Assembly: GCA_020746875.1 (NCBI GenBank)
Contig: JAGTJL010000002.1
Location: forward strand, 2,418,001 to 2,482,000
DNA from: Rhexocercosporidium sp. MPI-PUGE-AT-0058
Taxonomy: Eukaryota > Ascomycota > Leotiomycetes > Helotiales
Length of the DNA stretch: 64,000 nucleotides
Direction of reading: 5' to 3'
Position 1 is the first letter of the stretch. Each line of letters opens with the position of its first letter. A model generated the notes under the pieces. It was not told where the DNA came from. It saw only the letters and a list, made by a program, of their open reading frames with translations, and did no database searches. Position numbers and translations under genes: made by a program. Positions 1-11,540 of this stretch are shown piece by piece.

Positions 1-40
1 TCTTAGCCATGAAGTGACGTACCAAAAAATGACGCTTGAT

Positions 41-1074
41 TCAACCCTTCAGCTCGGAAACTATGCCTCTAATACCTGCCCGCTCCCTACTCGACAAGAC
101 AAGCCCAAAATGCTCCTTGAGAGCCCCAACCCGCTCCTCCTCCGTAGCACACTTCACCACAACCTCCGACTTCTGGCGAATCCTTTTCTTCACCGTAGCT
201 CCGGAAAGAGTCACAGCGCCAACAATATCATCCAAGCCCTCATCGAAAATCATTTTCGAGCCAAGGACCATATACGTAAACATGGAAGTTCGCCTCGTCG
301 AAGTTGCGTAATTCATCACCTCGAAGTCCTGTGCGGTGAACTCGGTCATGCCAAAGCAGTATTTCGTCGTCCAGTCATCTAAGGTAGTGTTGCGATGTTG
401 CATTACCCAGAGGCCTTGCATGACAGGATTCGATGGCTCTTGGTAAATCAATCTTGACTCTGCATCTGTTGCGCCCCATTTCACTGTCTCTCCATGGGTG
501 AGATGGATGGGTCGGGTAGGTCCACTTGCTGAACAGATGGATTAGCATGGTTCTGATCATGAACTTTCAGCACTTACATCCGAACCCGACGTCTACTACG
601 TAGACGCCGCTATCCATACAAACGAGAAGAACTTGATGGTCCCTGAATATCTCGTTAGCATCCGTCAGACGTCTTCTAAGCGACCCGACAGGAAGTATTC
701 AGCAATACATACCAACCGTTATAATTCTCAGATCCCATGACTCTAGCGCCAGTCGATATAACCTCGAATCCCAAACTCTTCAGAATCGTTCCAAAGAACA
801 GGTTCTGCTCCATACAGTAGCCACCCCGTCCTCTTTTAGACCCGATCATCTTTTCGAAAAGGTCCTCTAGGTCAAGTGAGATGATTCGGTCTTGTGAGTA
901 GTGGAGTGAGAGATTCTCAAATGGGATCGACGCCAGATGGCATTTCTGTAGGATGGATAAATACTTTAGAGCGTCTGCTGAACGAGGTTTTTCTGGTACT
1001 GAGGGTTTGAACCTCTTCCCAGAAAGGGAGATGTGGGAGAGATAGGAGTTGATCTGTTCTGTTGTGTACTTCAT
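41..1074 (-). CDS. Arylamine N-acetyltransferase (NAT family), three exons
   Basis: The enzyme family transfers an acyl group from acetyl-CoA (malonyl-CoA in some fungal members such as Fusarium FDB2) to arylamines. I read exons 1074-713, 642-578 and 528-41, giving 304 residues. The catalytic triad is complete: Cys in RGGYCMEQN of exon 1, His in NGWDHQVLL, which is created across the first intron, and Asp in YVVDVGFG of exon 2. Exon 3 resumes as SSGPTRPIHLTHGE, as expected for the family. The first intron has a GCTAAC branch site before TTCAG. Length is close to the usual 280-310 residues. It is transcribed away from the amidohydrolase gene at 1665. The acyl donor cannot be told from sequence; fungal paralogues detoxify plant benzoxazolinone-derived aminophenols, so a detoxification role is an inference. 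Confidence 0.9.
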
Positions 1075-1664
1075 ATTGTGAGTTTTGATAATGACCTTCG
1101 ATGGAGTAAATGTAGGTCATATATGTCCGAAGGGTGTAATCTCAAAGTTTATATCGGCCTCCAAGTGCTTTCTTACAAGAGGATCTTACATTTTGCTGAG
1201 CTGATCGGCATTACCTAATTGAATTGTCTTCTTCTTGTCATGAAGCTGGACCTCGAAGAGTTGACAAATACCGACGTCATGAGCAATTGGTAATAAGGAG
1301 GCGAAAAGGATAACTAATGTGGGAATGGCTTTTCCGACTATCTGAATTCCAATTCAATCCATTTGAGTTACAGGAAACCTATTGATGCAATCCTTGGGGG
1401 ACAATGGGCTATGTTTGGGGTCGTTGTCCAAATGACATGCCGGGAGTTTTGTCCGGCAAAGTCCTGGAGCATCTTGCCGGCATCGCGAACAAAATACACT
1501 TATCTCCTTACATCCCACTTTCAACGCGGCTGGAATTCCCATCGCGACAGAGGGAAAATGACTCTATTCCAATCGATTCTGTGGCGTCTTGCCATAAGTA
1601 GTTTCTATTCCGCTCCAGATTGAAAGTTACGTCTGCAGAATTCTCGTCCAGATAACAACTCCCA
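1075..1664. other. Divergent intergenic region
   Basis: This 590 bp lies between the NAT start and the amidohydrolase start, so it must hold both promoters. Small ORFs here have no recognisable protein character. I see no repeat or confident operator. Confidence 0.5.
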
Positions 1665-3003
1665 ATGACTTCCTACCAAAACATCCGAATCAATAGCGAC
1701 CGACTCAACAGCACTCTACAGTCCACATGTACATCATGGGGAGCTCTATCCAACTCCACGGGAATGCGCCGGCTCGCGCTGAGCCAGGAGGACAAAGAGG
1801 TTAGAGATTGGCTTGTGCAAGAGTGTAAATCTCTGGGTTGCGATGTGAAGGTGGACCAGATGGGCAACATATTCGCGACTCGAGCAGGCGCGTCGAAAGA
1901 CCATAAGCCGATTGGAATGGGTAGCCATTTCGATACTCAACCAGCTGGTATGTTCTCACTCTCAGCGAATTCCTCTCAAAACTTATTGAGTTGCAGGTGG
2001 AAGATACGATGGCATTTTGGGTGTCCAATCTGCACTAGAAGTCCTCCGAACGCTGAAAGACAATGACATCGAAACACACTGCCCAATTGCCCTCATAGAC
2101 TGGACGAACGAAGAGGGGGCTCGATTTCCAGGTGCTATGATGTGCTCAGGCGTTTGGTCTACAAAATCTTCAACGGGATTGGAAGCTTGTTATGCTGTCA
2201 AGGATACTGAGGGTATATCAATGAAGCAGGCATTGCAGGATACAGGCTACTTGGGCAAAACACCGTGCGATTATCGCGAGAACGGACTGGAAAGCTACTT
2301 CGAATTGCATATTGAACAGGGACCTAAACTTGAGAACGCCAGTAAGAAGGTTGGGGTAGTGACTGCTGTGCAAGGGATGAAGTGGTTTGCTGTCAGGGTT
2401 TCGGGTGTAGAAGGACATTCTGGCACTACCCCAATGGCTGGTAGATCCGATGCTCTCGTCACAGCTGCAGGACTGATCACGGCTGTCAGCGACACGGCGA
2501 AGTCAACGGGATTGGGGGTTGCAACCGTTGGGGTCATCTCCAATGATACCCAAAGTCAAGCGACGATACCTTCTGGCGTAGAATTTATAATCGATGTGCG
2601 TTGTTCAACAGACAAGATGGTCGACGACCTCTGCACGGCGATCTTCAAGAGTTTTGAGGAGATCATACAGAAGGAAAGGAACAGCACTGACTACAAAATT
2701 GTCAAAACTTGGGGTCTTCCCGAATCTGTCTTCCATGAAGACTGTATCAGTGCCGTCCGCGCAGCTGCAATTGACGAAGTTGGGCCTTCACAGATCATGG
2801 ATATGAAGAGTGGAGCAGGCCATGATGCTGCATGGACGAGCAAGGTTGTAAAGACGAGTATGATCTTCGTTCCTTCAAAGGATGGAGTCAGTCACAATCC
2901 TGCAGAGTACACGAGTCCTGAAGACTGTGCACTAGGAGCGCAGATCTTGCTACAGGCTGTTCTCCGGTATGACGAGAGCGTAAAGCGAGGACCTTTCTCA
3001 TAA
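1665..3003 (+). CDS. M20-family N-carbamoyl-amino-acid hydrolase / beta-ureidopropionase-type amidohydrolase
   Basis: This is a metal-dependent amidohydrolase that removes the carbamoyl group of N-carbamoyl amino acids, beta-ureidopropionate or related ureido acids. Exons 1665-1947 and 1997-3003 give 429 residues, the usual size. Metal-site motifs are present: MGSHFDTQPAGGRYDG with its His and Asp (the intron falls inside this motif), WTNEEGARF with the bridging Glu pair, and FELHIEQGPKLE. A C-terminal SGAGHDAAW supplies the last His. The dimerisation-domain signature GVEGHSGTTPM is intact. The hydantoinase gene 4 kb downstream makes exactly this enzyme's type of substrate, so the two probably act in sequence. 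Allantoate amidohydrolase and ureidoglycolate hydrolase belong to the same family and cannot be excluded. Confidence 0.9.
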
Positions 3004-3588
3004 TTCTCATCTATGGGACGAAACTGTCTATGTCTTTCGAGTTCAGTTGTCTTGCCGTGGCTCATTCTCCAAATGTTTACCTCGCGAAATTACTTTTGTC
3101 CTGTACTATCCAATACATGCGTATGGAAATTGAATCTACCTAAAGAGATGCACCATAGACCTGGCTAGTTTCTGGCTCCTCTCCTCCAATCTAAGTTACT
3201 GAAGAGGTAGACGGGACAGAAACATTCCTACCCACCTCCCTCCCAACCTACCTATGTACTCCCACCTTGAAGCTGCATGTGACTCGAGCCCATGCCTAGT
3301 ACCTAGGTACAGTCCAGGCGGAACCAAAATGCGGAATGGTGCCGCTGCTTGATCCAATTCCTCCCTCCCTCCCCGCATCCCCCGCCTTTCTATTTACACT
3401 CACTTGTGTAAAAGTTTCTCGGAGTTGCATCATGACTGTCTCACAGTCCATTCCGAGTGTTCCGCAATTGACATGCACAATTCATTTATTACTTCTCGAG
3501 ATTCTCGGTGAGCTTAGTGATGCCCCCTATACTTACTTCATCCACCAGTGATTGTTCCTCCTGACTTGTATCGTTGATATCAAGCGAA
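3004..3588. other. Intergenic region
   Basis: This 585 bp separates the amidohydrolase and P450 genes. It is rich in CCTCCCTCC/CCTACC tracts around 3225-3380, typical of fungal promoters and leaders. No gene or clear regulatory site was seen. Confidence 0.5.
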
Positions 3589-5310
3589 ATGACCATCCTC
3601 GACCTCCTCAGAGCCACTCGCGCAAGTGCGACAGAGAATCCATTCGAGTTTCTCGCACACGTTGTCATATTTGTTCCCATTTTATACGTCCTAGCCAACG
3701 AAGTTGTACGCAAGCAAGCTAGAATATCTGGACTTGGTGGACCAACCGGCCTCCCTCTGATAGGCAACCTGTGGCAGATTCGCGCAAATGCCTCCGAAAA
3801 ATATCGACAATGGGCTCGTACTCATGGGGCAGTCTATCAGATACAATTGGGTAATGTCCCAGTTGTAGTGGTAAATACTGCAGCGTCTGCGAAAGTCCTG
3901 TTTGGGCAGAACGCTCAAGCTCTTTCCAGCAGACCGGAATTCTATACTTTCCACAAGGTATTCTGCATCTATGTACCTATCTATGGCTCCTAACTAATAC
4001 ATGCTAGGTTCTATCAAATACAGCGGGCACGACTATCGGAACATCTCCTTACAGCGATTCACTGAAGCGCCGAAGAAAAGGCGCTGCTTCGGCACTCAAT
4101 CGTCCCTCAATCCAGACATACGTTCCTCACTTGGACCTGGAAAGCAAAGATTTTGTGGCAGAGTTGTTGAGATATGGAAAATCTGGGGAGGAGGCCGTTG
4201 ACCCGATGCCAATGATCCAACGACTGAGTCTGTCACTTGCTTTGACACTCAACTGGGGCATTCGTATGGACACTCAAGATGACGTTATGTTTGACGAGAT
4301 CACACACGTTGAGGATCAAATCAGCAGGTTTCGGAGCACAACTGGCAATTTACAAGACTATATCCCTCTTCTACGACTGAACCCATTTGGATTCGGCTCG
4401 AAGACAGCTGGAGAGATGCGAGATCGCCGAGATGTCTACTTGAAGGCGTTGAATAAGGGCTTGGAGGACCGAATGGAAAAGGGGACTCACAAGCCATGCA
4501 TTCAAGCCAATGTCATCTTGGATAAAGAGGCAAAACTCAATAATGAGGAACTCACTTCCATCAGCTTAACAATGCTCTCGGGAGGATTAGATACCGTTAC
4601 AACCTTGCTCCAATGGAGTATCGCATTCCTAGCCCAGCGGCCAGACATCCAAGAGAAAGCTTGGAAAGAGATTTCCGAGTTCTTCTCTGATGATCAGCCT
4701 CTTTGCGATCCCTTGGATGACCAAAAGTGTTCGTATATCGTAGCTCTTGTGCGAGAATGTTTGAGGTAAGCAGCTCCTCTTTTCTAATGCGCTTTAGCAT
4801 ATACTCATACTATCTAGATACTTTACCGTACTTCGGTTATCTCTTCCTCGTGCTTCGATCAAAGATGTGACCTACGAGGGAGTTGTCATTCCCAAGGGCA
4901 CGGTCTACTTCATCAATGCATTCGCTTGTAATTGGGGTGAGTTACGGTCCTGGCACACGAGTGAATATAAGTGCTAATAGTATGCAGATGAAGCTGTTTG
5001 GAGCGATCCCGCCGAGTTTCGTCCTGAAAGATGGTTGGAGATCCCTGACGCTCCCATGTTCACATACGGTATCGGATATCGCATGTGTGCAGGCTCGTTG
5101 CTTGCAAACCGAGAGCTCTATCTCGTGTTCATTCGAATGTTGAATTCCTTCGAGATTCGAAAATTTGATGATATTGATACTCATCCTATCTCTGGAAACA
5201 CCGACCCCACGAGTTTGGTCGCTATGCCTCATAGGTACAAGGCGAAGTTCGTGCCGCGGAACTTGAGCGCTTTGGAGAAGGCTATGAAGGATTTCAAGGT
5301 TGTTGATTAG
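3589..5310 (+). CDS. Cytochrome P450, CYP504 (phenylacetate hydroxylase-like) family
   Basis: This is a haem-thiolate monooxygenase. Exons 3589-3957, 4008-4765, 4818-4936 and 4988-5310 give 522 residues. An N-terminal membrane anchor (about residues 20-40) is followed by GGPTGLPLIGNLWQIR. Then come LSNTAGTTIGTSPYSDSLKR and the I-helix region LSGGLDTVTTLLQW. FRPERW is the PERF-region motif, and the haem loop FTYGIGYRMCAG carries the cysteine ligand. The GTTIGTSPYSDSLKRRRKGA stretch and ISRFRSTTGNLQDYIP are characteristic, from memory, of CYP504, whose Aspergillus members PhacA/PhacB hydroxylate phenylacetate or hydroxyphenylacetates. I use the ATG at 3589; an in-frame TTG at 3574 is not a credible start. 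It sits among other aromatic-catabolism-type enzymes. Family assignment is firm as P450 and good as CYP504; the substrate is inferred. Confidence 0.9.
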
Positions 5311-5681
5311 CCAGCGTAGACACTCACTTCATCAAATATACGAACCTAAATGATAGCTCTTGTATTGAATTTGCATAGCTCTATTTATTACCAGGTATTT
5401 GAGCCTGATGATTTCATGTAAGCTGTATCTCTCTTATCTCAGCTTCCTCGTCAGCACTGGAAGATACGTTTCGGTGCGATTGGTTGTTATTCAAGCCCTT
5501 CACCACTGGTAGGAAGCTTGAACCAGCCAGGCTTGTAATCTGACATGCATACTACGAGTTGTCGTACTGTGCCGCATTTCAGGTGAAGCTTCTCAAGCTA
5601 TAAAGGTCTCATGTGCCAAGTACTTGCTCTGGCAGTTGTTGCCATCGGAATTGTCATTTCGATTTCTTCAGCTGATCCAAC
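5311..5681. other. Intergenic region
   Basis: This 371 bp spacer lies between the P450 and the hemerythrin-like pseudogene. No ORF, repeat or recognisable regulatory element was found. Confidence 0.5.
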
Positions 5682-6673
5682 ATGGCCTCTACCAACAGTG
5701 GCCCGGCAATGTACACTGACACACCTCTCCAGCTTCTCTCTACTCCTGCATTTCAAACAGGTAATGTAAGTACAAAAAGAACTTCATTCTCACAAACCCA
5801 CTAACCAATGACCGCCAGAAAGACAGCTTCACAATGGCAGCCTCACACATGACCCTAAGCCACAATGCTCTCATCAGAGGTTTCAACAGCATCTATCAAC
5901 AAGCTCCGAGATTATCCTCATTTGACTATGGTGATTTCATTGGATACTGCCTCGCATGGCATAGGTGTATCGAGCAGCATCATATCCACTAAGAGGTACA
6001 CTACTTCCCCGCGATCGAAAAAGCTACAGGCCAAAAAGGAGTCATGGATGGCGAAGCGAAGGAGCATTGTAAGTTCTCTTACTCAAAACCCGCATCCCCT
6101 TGCTAATCCACTTCACAGCTTCTTTCCACGGCCGGCCTAAAATCCGTCAGAGACTACCTCATTTCACTCGCAACCCCCACAGCCTTCCAACCAATCCACC
6201 TCCTCTCAATCATGGATGCCTTCTCCCAACCCCTCTACTCGCATCTCGCCTCCGAACCCCAAGCCATTCTCGCGCTTTCTCGCTTCGCATCGTCCAAACA
6301 ACAATTCGACCTCATGGCGATCGAGCGTGAAGAAGGGAAGAAGGCCGTCAGTCTCGACTTCGCCTTCAACTGGACGAACTACCAATCTCTCTCACCTAAC
6401 GATACGCTGAAAGTGACATTCGCTCGTCCTCGAAACATATCTTCCATCACACTCGCACTCTTTTCGGATGTAGCCCGCCCAGGCTCCGTCGATGTTCCAT
6501 CATCTATAGAACTATACAGCTCCAAAGGTCTTCTTGCTAACCTCTCCAACACACTATTTATCCCAAACGACTGGAATACTTTCTATTTCCCAGAGGTGGA
6601 GACCGAGTTCGTCAGTGTCAATATGTTCAACAAACTAGGTGTCTTCGTCGGTGTCTGCGAGCTAGAAGTCTAG
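5682..6673 (+). pseudogene. Broken hemerythrin (HHE) domain gene joined to an unrelated beta-rich tail
   Basis: Exon 1 (5682-5766) and exon 2 (5819-6068) read as a hemerythrin-like protein: LSHNALIRGFNSIYQQAP, then FIGYCLAWHRCIEQHHIH. A TAA at 5990-5992 then sits exactly where the HHxxEE motif should have its first Glu, and the frame continues as EVHYFPAIEKATGQ. After a normal intron (6069-6118) the spliced frame is wrong by one base: the homologous reading (GLKSVRDYLISLATPTAFQP) needs one base fewer in GGCCGGCC near 6130. From about residue AIEREEGKKAV onward the sequence changes character to LSPNDTLKVTFARPRNISS...VFVGVCELEV. That part resembles a C-terminal discoidin-like segment of fungal glycosidase-type proteins. 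Hemerythrins bind a di-iron site; with the ligand Glu lost and a frameshift this copy should be inactive. Two sequencing errors in one short gene are less likely but possible. Confidence 0.7.
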
Positions 6674-7233
6674 ACACCCGCGGAGAACACCTGGTGTTAG
6701 ATATGAAATCCTTGAGGTCTTGTAGCGGTCACGTTATAGCTTTTGGAAGGATTGTTCCCGTTATTGATCACACTCTTGTGGTCAGCATAGTCCCGACTTG
6801 GCGGACTCACTTGAATGAAGCCGGCTTTCATGGTCCAGATACCCGATAATTTCTTGACGTGCACAAAGAGATGAAGAACACCCGAATTGTATCCCAATCT
6901 GGATGGTGCCGAGAGGTTGTCAATTTCTCAGAAGCAAGTTGTTGGTGCCAACTTGTAAACCAATCATTAACCTAGAAAGGGGATAGCTCGCTTAAGCAAC
7001 CATCCAGGTCTACACTATTTTAGACAAATGCGGGTGTGTCTTCATCGAGATAAGGAATATGGGGACGGTGATGGGCCGACGACACCCAAAGGTGGGGAAG
7101 TAAATATGCGCTCTGGTCTGTTTCTGTATCTATCTGTCCATTCTTGGTTTTCTCTTGCCCTGACTAAGTCTTGGGAAAAGACAAGGTCTAAAATCCATTC
7201 AACATTTCAAATTTTTGTTCTATTCTTTGTATT
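6674..7233. other. Intergenic region upstream of the dihydropyrimidinase gene
   Basis: This 560 bp spacer holds no recognisable gene. The stretch just before 7234 is T-rich, as in many fungal leaders. No repeat was seen. Confidence 0.45.
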
Positions 7234-8946
7234 ATGGCCGAATATGACTTGCTTGTTCTCAATGGACTTGTAGTGACTGCCGATGAGACTGGCCAGTTTG
7301 ATATTGCTGTCAAGGATGGGAGGATTGCTAAAGTTGTCCCAAGGGGTGTTTTGGATGGTGTCACTGCAAAGAAAACCATTGATGCCGAGGGAGGAATGGT
7401 TATGGTATATTCTCTAAAATGTCGATGGATGTAACTATTGCTAATACTTGGGAAAGCCTGGTGGAGTTGATGCACACGTGTAAGCCACTTTGATCTTGAA
7501 TGTTGTTAAACCTCATGTTGAGCTATACTAGACATCTAGCCGAGCCAGCTTTGTTCGGAAAAGGAAAGTCTGCAGATGACTACGAGACCGGTAAGTCAAG
7601 CCCAAGAACGTCTCATTTGTACCAAAAGACTCATTCAGTTATAGGTAGCAGATCAGCGATTGCCGGAGGAACCACAACTCTGATCACATTCGCACCTCAA
7701 AGAAAATCAGAGCCATCCCTCCTGGCAGCATTGGCGAAAACCCATGATCTGGCAAGAGACAACTGCTACAGCGACTACTCATTCCATCTCATCTGCTCTA
7801 ATGCAGGTCCTCAAGCTATTTCAGAATTCGCTGCTCTAAGAGAAGCAGGCATCTCGTCTCTCAAGATCTACATGACCTACGAAGCTTTACAATTAAAAGA
7901 TTCCGAAATTCTGGATGTCCTGTTCGAAGCCCGGAAACAGAAAATCGTTACCATGATACATGCTGAGAATGGAGCTATCATCGATTGGACAATCAAGAAG
8001 CTAGAAGAGAAGAAGCTATTCGATCCTAAATACCACGTCACTAGTCATCCTCCAATTGCTGAGATTGAGGCGACATATCGAGCTATCAGTCTGAGCAGCT
8101 TCATCGATGTCCCAATTCTCATCGTGCACGTTTCCTCGCCGTCAGCAGCCAAGCACATCTCCGATGCACAGAAACGAGGACTTCCGATCTATGCAGAAAC
8201 CTGCCCACAGTACCTTTTCCTGACAAGGAAAGATTTGGACAAGCCCGGTTTCGAAGGCGCGAAATGTGTCTGTTCTCCACCACCACGCGAAGGCGAGCAA
8301 GACCACGAAGGGATCTGGCAAGGCCTCGAAAACGGAACTTTCACAGTGCTCAGCTCCGATCACTGCCCATTCTTGTACGAAGACACGCAGGTCGGGAAGA
8401 AGTCAGTGATCAGCGTGGAATTTCCGAATGGCCATTTCAAGTATATCCCTAATGGTTGTCCCGGTGTTGAGACGAGGATGTCGCTCGCCTTATCCGCGAA
8501 TCGACTCAAGTTGCAGAAGTTCGTGGAGGTTACTTCCACAAATGCAGCGAAGCTTTATGGACTTTATCCGAGGAAGGGAGGGCTGGTTCCTGGGGAAAGT
8601 GATGCTGATTTGACGATCTGGTATCCGGATGGGATGAAAGAATATCAATTGACTAATTCTATGGTAAGTATAGCTCATGTTCACCTTCTAGATTTGTCGG
8701 AATCTAGCCCTGGATGGGGATTTCTAACGTCTGAAAAAGCTGCATCATAACGTTGATTATACGCCTTACGAAGGAAAAACTATTAAGCAGTGGCCCCGTT
8801 ATACTATCTTAAGAGGAGAAGTTGTATGGGCAAAGGACGAAGGCGGACTAGTTGGTAAAAAGGGTTACGGAAGATTCCTCAAGCGAGATGTTAGCTCGCT
8901 CGCTGGGAGTCTGAGTAATGAGGAGTGGAATGTTGAGAACTTCTAG
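7234..8946 (+). CDS. Dihydropyrimidinase / hydantoinase
   Basis: This cyclic amidohydrolase opens dihydropyrimidine or 5-substituted hydantoin rings to N-carbamoyl amino acids. Five exons (7234-7404, 7457-7479, 7532-7590, 7645-8663, 8740-8946) give 492 residues, normal for the family. Exon 2 is only 23 nt and with exon 3 builds the metal motif PGGVDAHVHL. The remaining metal-site elements are SLKIYMTYEAL (the carboxylated bridging Lys), MIHAENGAIIDW, ILIVHVSSPSAA, and VLSSDHCPF with the last Asp. YAETCPQYL and the C-terminal TSTNAAKLYGLYPRKG are also typical. Its product class is the substrate class of the M20 hydrolase at 1665. Native substrate (dihydrouracil, dihydrothymine or an aromatic hydantoin) cannot be decided from sequence. 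Confidence 0.93.
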
Positions 8947-9734
8947 TATAGTTTTAAGTAATGTTATCACTAAGCAATGTCAGACCTATTTTCGAACAAT
9001 AAATTAGGTTGGAAAGCCACAATAGTAATGGATAATTTTCTTTCCACAAATAAAGCTCCGCGCACCACCAGAACGGCTGTTTGTATTAAATGCATTCATT
9101 GAGCATGTCAAGTCACATAATCTTTGACAAATTCCCTTGTTTCTTCGATCCTGCTAGAGTTTTAGCGAACGATATTCTGTAAGATCCATCAAGTTAATAT
9201 TATCTTGGATGTTGGGATACATGATTTCAAAAAGGACCCAAAATTTCAGCATCTTCTCAGCGTCAAAAAATAAAATAAATAAAAAGGGATACCTCAGCTA
9301 TTCCTCTTGTTTTGGGGGATAGCAAGGCGTGCTGCCCTACCAACCAAGTAGCTGGAGTCGAAGGTGGGGTGTATCTATACAACCGGGCAACTCCACCAAC
9401 TGGCTCAGCGATAAGAGATCCGCTATCATAACAGTGTAAAGAGAAACGTTTGTAGTCAGCATAAGTGAGTCCAATCAACTTGTTTATGACGAAGTTTTCA
9501 AACTGCCGGGAGTGGGAGGCCTAGCTGGACTAAAAAGGCGCTTGAGTGGTCCCTTACGATGAGATGCCGGCCGGTAGGAATAAAAGATAGACCTTCTGGT
9601 GCCTCCTCTTAATTTCCCGTCTTACCTTGTGATTTTTGTATCCCTAATAATATTATCCCCCAACTGATGTACTAGATCATCGTCCCAATAAGATAAAACC
9701 TCGCCTGTCATTATTATCCGGATTAGACACAAAA
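8947..9734. other. Intergenic region
   Basis: This 788 bp of AT-rich DNA separates the dihydropyrimidinase and flavoprotein genes. A 71-codon minus-strand ORF here has no recognisable features and I do not count it. No repeat was identified. Confidence 0.45.
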
Positions 9735-11540
9735 ATGGGCAGCGTCGAAAAGCATATACGGCATGTAGATGTCCTTATTGTTGGGGGTGGACCAGTTGGT
9801 AAAATAATCCGTGACCTGAATCTTCCGCGGAATTCTAGTTGACATGGCGCTCTAGGTCTTGTGACAGCTTTTCAGCTTGCAAAATTCGGACATGCCGGTT
9901 CAATTGCCATTATCGAGAAACATCCAAAGTCTGCCCAGGATCAATACGGTAGAGCAATTACCCTGTACCCAAGATCTAGTGAGCTTCTTGATGGGCTTGG
10001 TCTTGCGGATGAGCTTGCTCAAGACTGCTTTGCCTGTAGAAAAACTGTTAGCTATGATCCCAATGGTGTTGAAGTTCAAGGAAGGGGGTGGTCGTTCATG
10101 GAGAATATGAAGGACACGCAGTGGGATTTTGCGCTGGTTTTGAGACAGAAATATCAGGAAGACATCTTCAGGAGGAGACTTAAAGAGCTTGGTGTGAGCT
10201 TGGAAGCCCCCGTTGAGCTGACGGAAGTCAAGGTGGATGAATCAGTGTCACAAGGCGGATACAAAATCACTGCTACGACGAAAGATGGGGTGACTGGGAT
10301 TGAAGAGACCATAAATTGCAAATACCTGATAGGTGCAGATGGAGGGAGATCTTTCGTGCGACGGGAACTTGATATCCCGTTCGATGGGAGTACTTCAGAG
10401 GACAAATGGGTCAGAATTGATGGTGTCATTGAGACTGACATGCCAAAATCTCGAGTTTACGGCGCCATTGAATCACCCACTCACGGTAATGTCTTATGGG
10501 CAGCTCTCGATCATGGAGCAACTCGAATCGGGTTTGCTTTCACCGCGGAACGCCAGAAAGCTTATCCGATGTTCAATGAGGAAGCTGCTGTCGCTGAAGC
10601 GATTGCTTCAGTCAAGCCTTTCAGTTTGAAGTTCAACCAAGTAGACTGGTGGACTATCTACTCCGTCGGACAGAGGATTGCCCGGAACTTTATCACCAAG
10701 GATTGTATTTTTCTTGCTGGAGACGCTTGCCATACTCACTCTTCCGGAGCTGCCCAAGGAATGAATACAGGTCTACACGATTCTTGCAACTTGGGCTGGA
10801 AACTGTCCATGGTACTTAGTGGCCTTGCACCGCATTCGCTTCTGGAAACATACGAAAGCGAACGATTGCCGAACGTTCAAAAGTTGATCAACTACGACAA
10901 AGACATCTCGAGGCTGATGACCATGCAATTGCCAATCGGTTGGAAGGGGGACCCAAACGCAGACCCAAACGAGATATTGGGTGTTGTCATGGAAGAAGCT
11001 TCAACTTTCACTTCAGGCCTCAGTATTGCGTTCGATATTAACAATATCAATGTTAAAGGGTCATTTGAGTCCAGCGCATCCTCAGCATCAGTCTCACCAG
11101 GGCAGCGTGGCCCAGATGTTCAACTGACGAAACCTGGAACGAATGAAGCCACTCGCCTACACAGAGAAACCCCAAATAATGCAAAATTCCATATCGTTGT
11201 CTTTACTGGAGAGCCAGAGCATACATCGGCAGCTCTGAAGCTGTTGACAGAGGCTTTGGGCACCTCGAAGGTCTTCTCTAACTCTGATCTACCGACCTCG
11301 TGGCTTACGATTTCGGCCAAGAGTGGTCCATCAGCGTTTGAAGTGCTTGGTGTGATGCCGTTTGGAAAAGTGTTCTATGATGAGAAGCAGACAGCTCATC
11401 TGAGATATGGTGTTGACGTGAAAGAAGGGGCTGTGGTAGTATTGAGACCTGATGGTTGGGTGGGAACCGCCACCAAGTTGGGTGCTGGATCGGTGGATGA
11501 GCTTGAAGGCTATTTCCAAAAGATTTTGCAAATCAAGTAG
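9735..11540 (+). CDS. FAD-dependent aromatic hydroxylase, phenol 2-monooxygenase-like
   Basis: This is a class A flavoprotein monooxygenase that hydroxylates phenolic rings using NADPH and oxygen. Exons 9735-9798 and 9856-11540 give 582 residues. The Rossmann motif VLIVGGGPVG (about residues 14-23) is split by the intron and continues LVTAFQLAKFG. The DG motif is CKYLIGADGGRSFVRRELD, and the second FAD motif is FLAGDACHTHSSGAAQGMNTG. After about residue 445, PGQRGPDVQL starts the thioredoxin-like C-terminal domain typical of phenol hydroxylases; it ends in VVVLRPDGWVG. No membrane segment is seen. Fungal members convert phenol, hydroxybenzoates or xenobiotic phenols. Position on the same strand after P450 and hydantoinase genes suggests a shared catabolic role, which is inference. 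Confidence 0.9.

Noticed and set aside
5960..5995. A tiny intron that would remove the in-frame TAA from the hemerythrin-like gene
   Set aside because: The only GT...AG pair around it gives about 29 nt, too short for fungal splicing, and would delete the conserved iron-binding helix.
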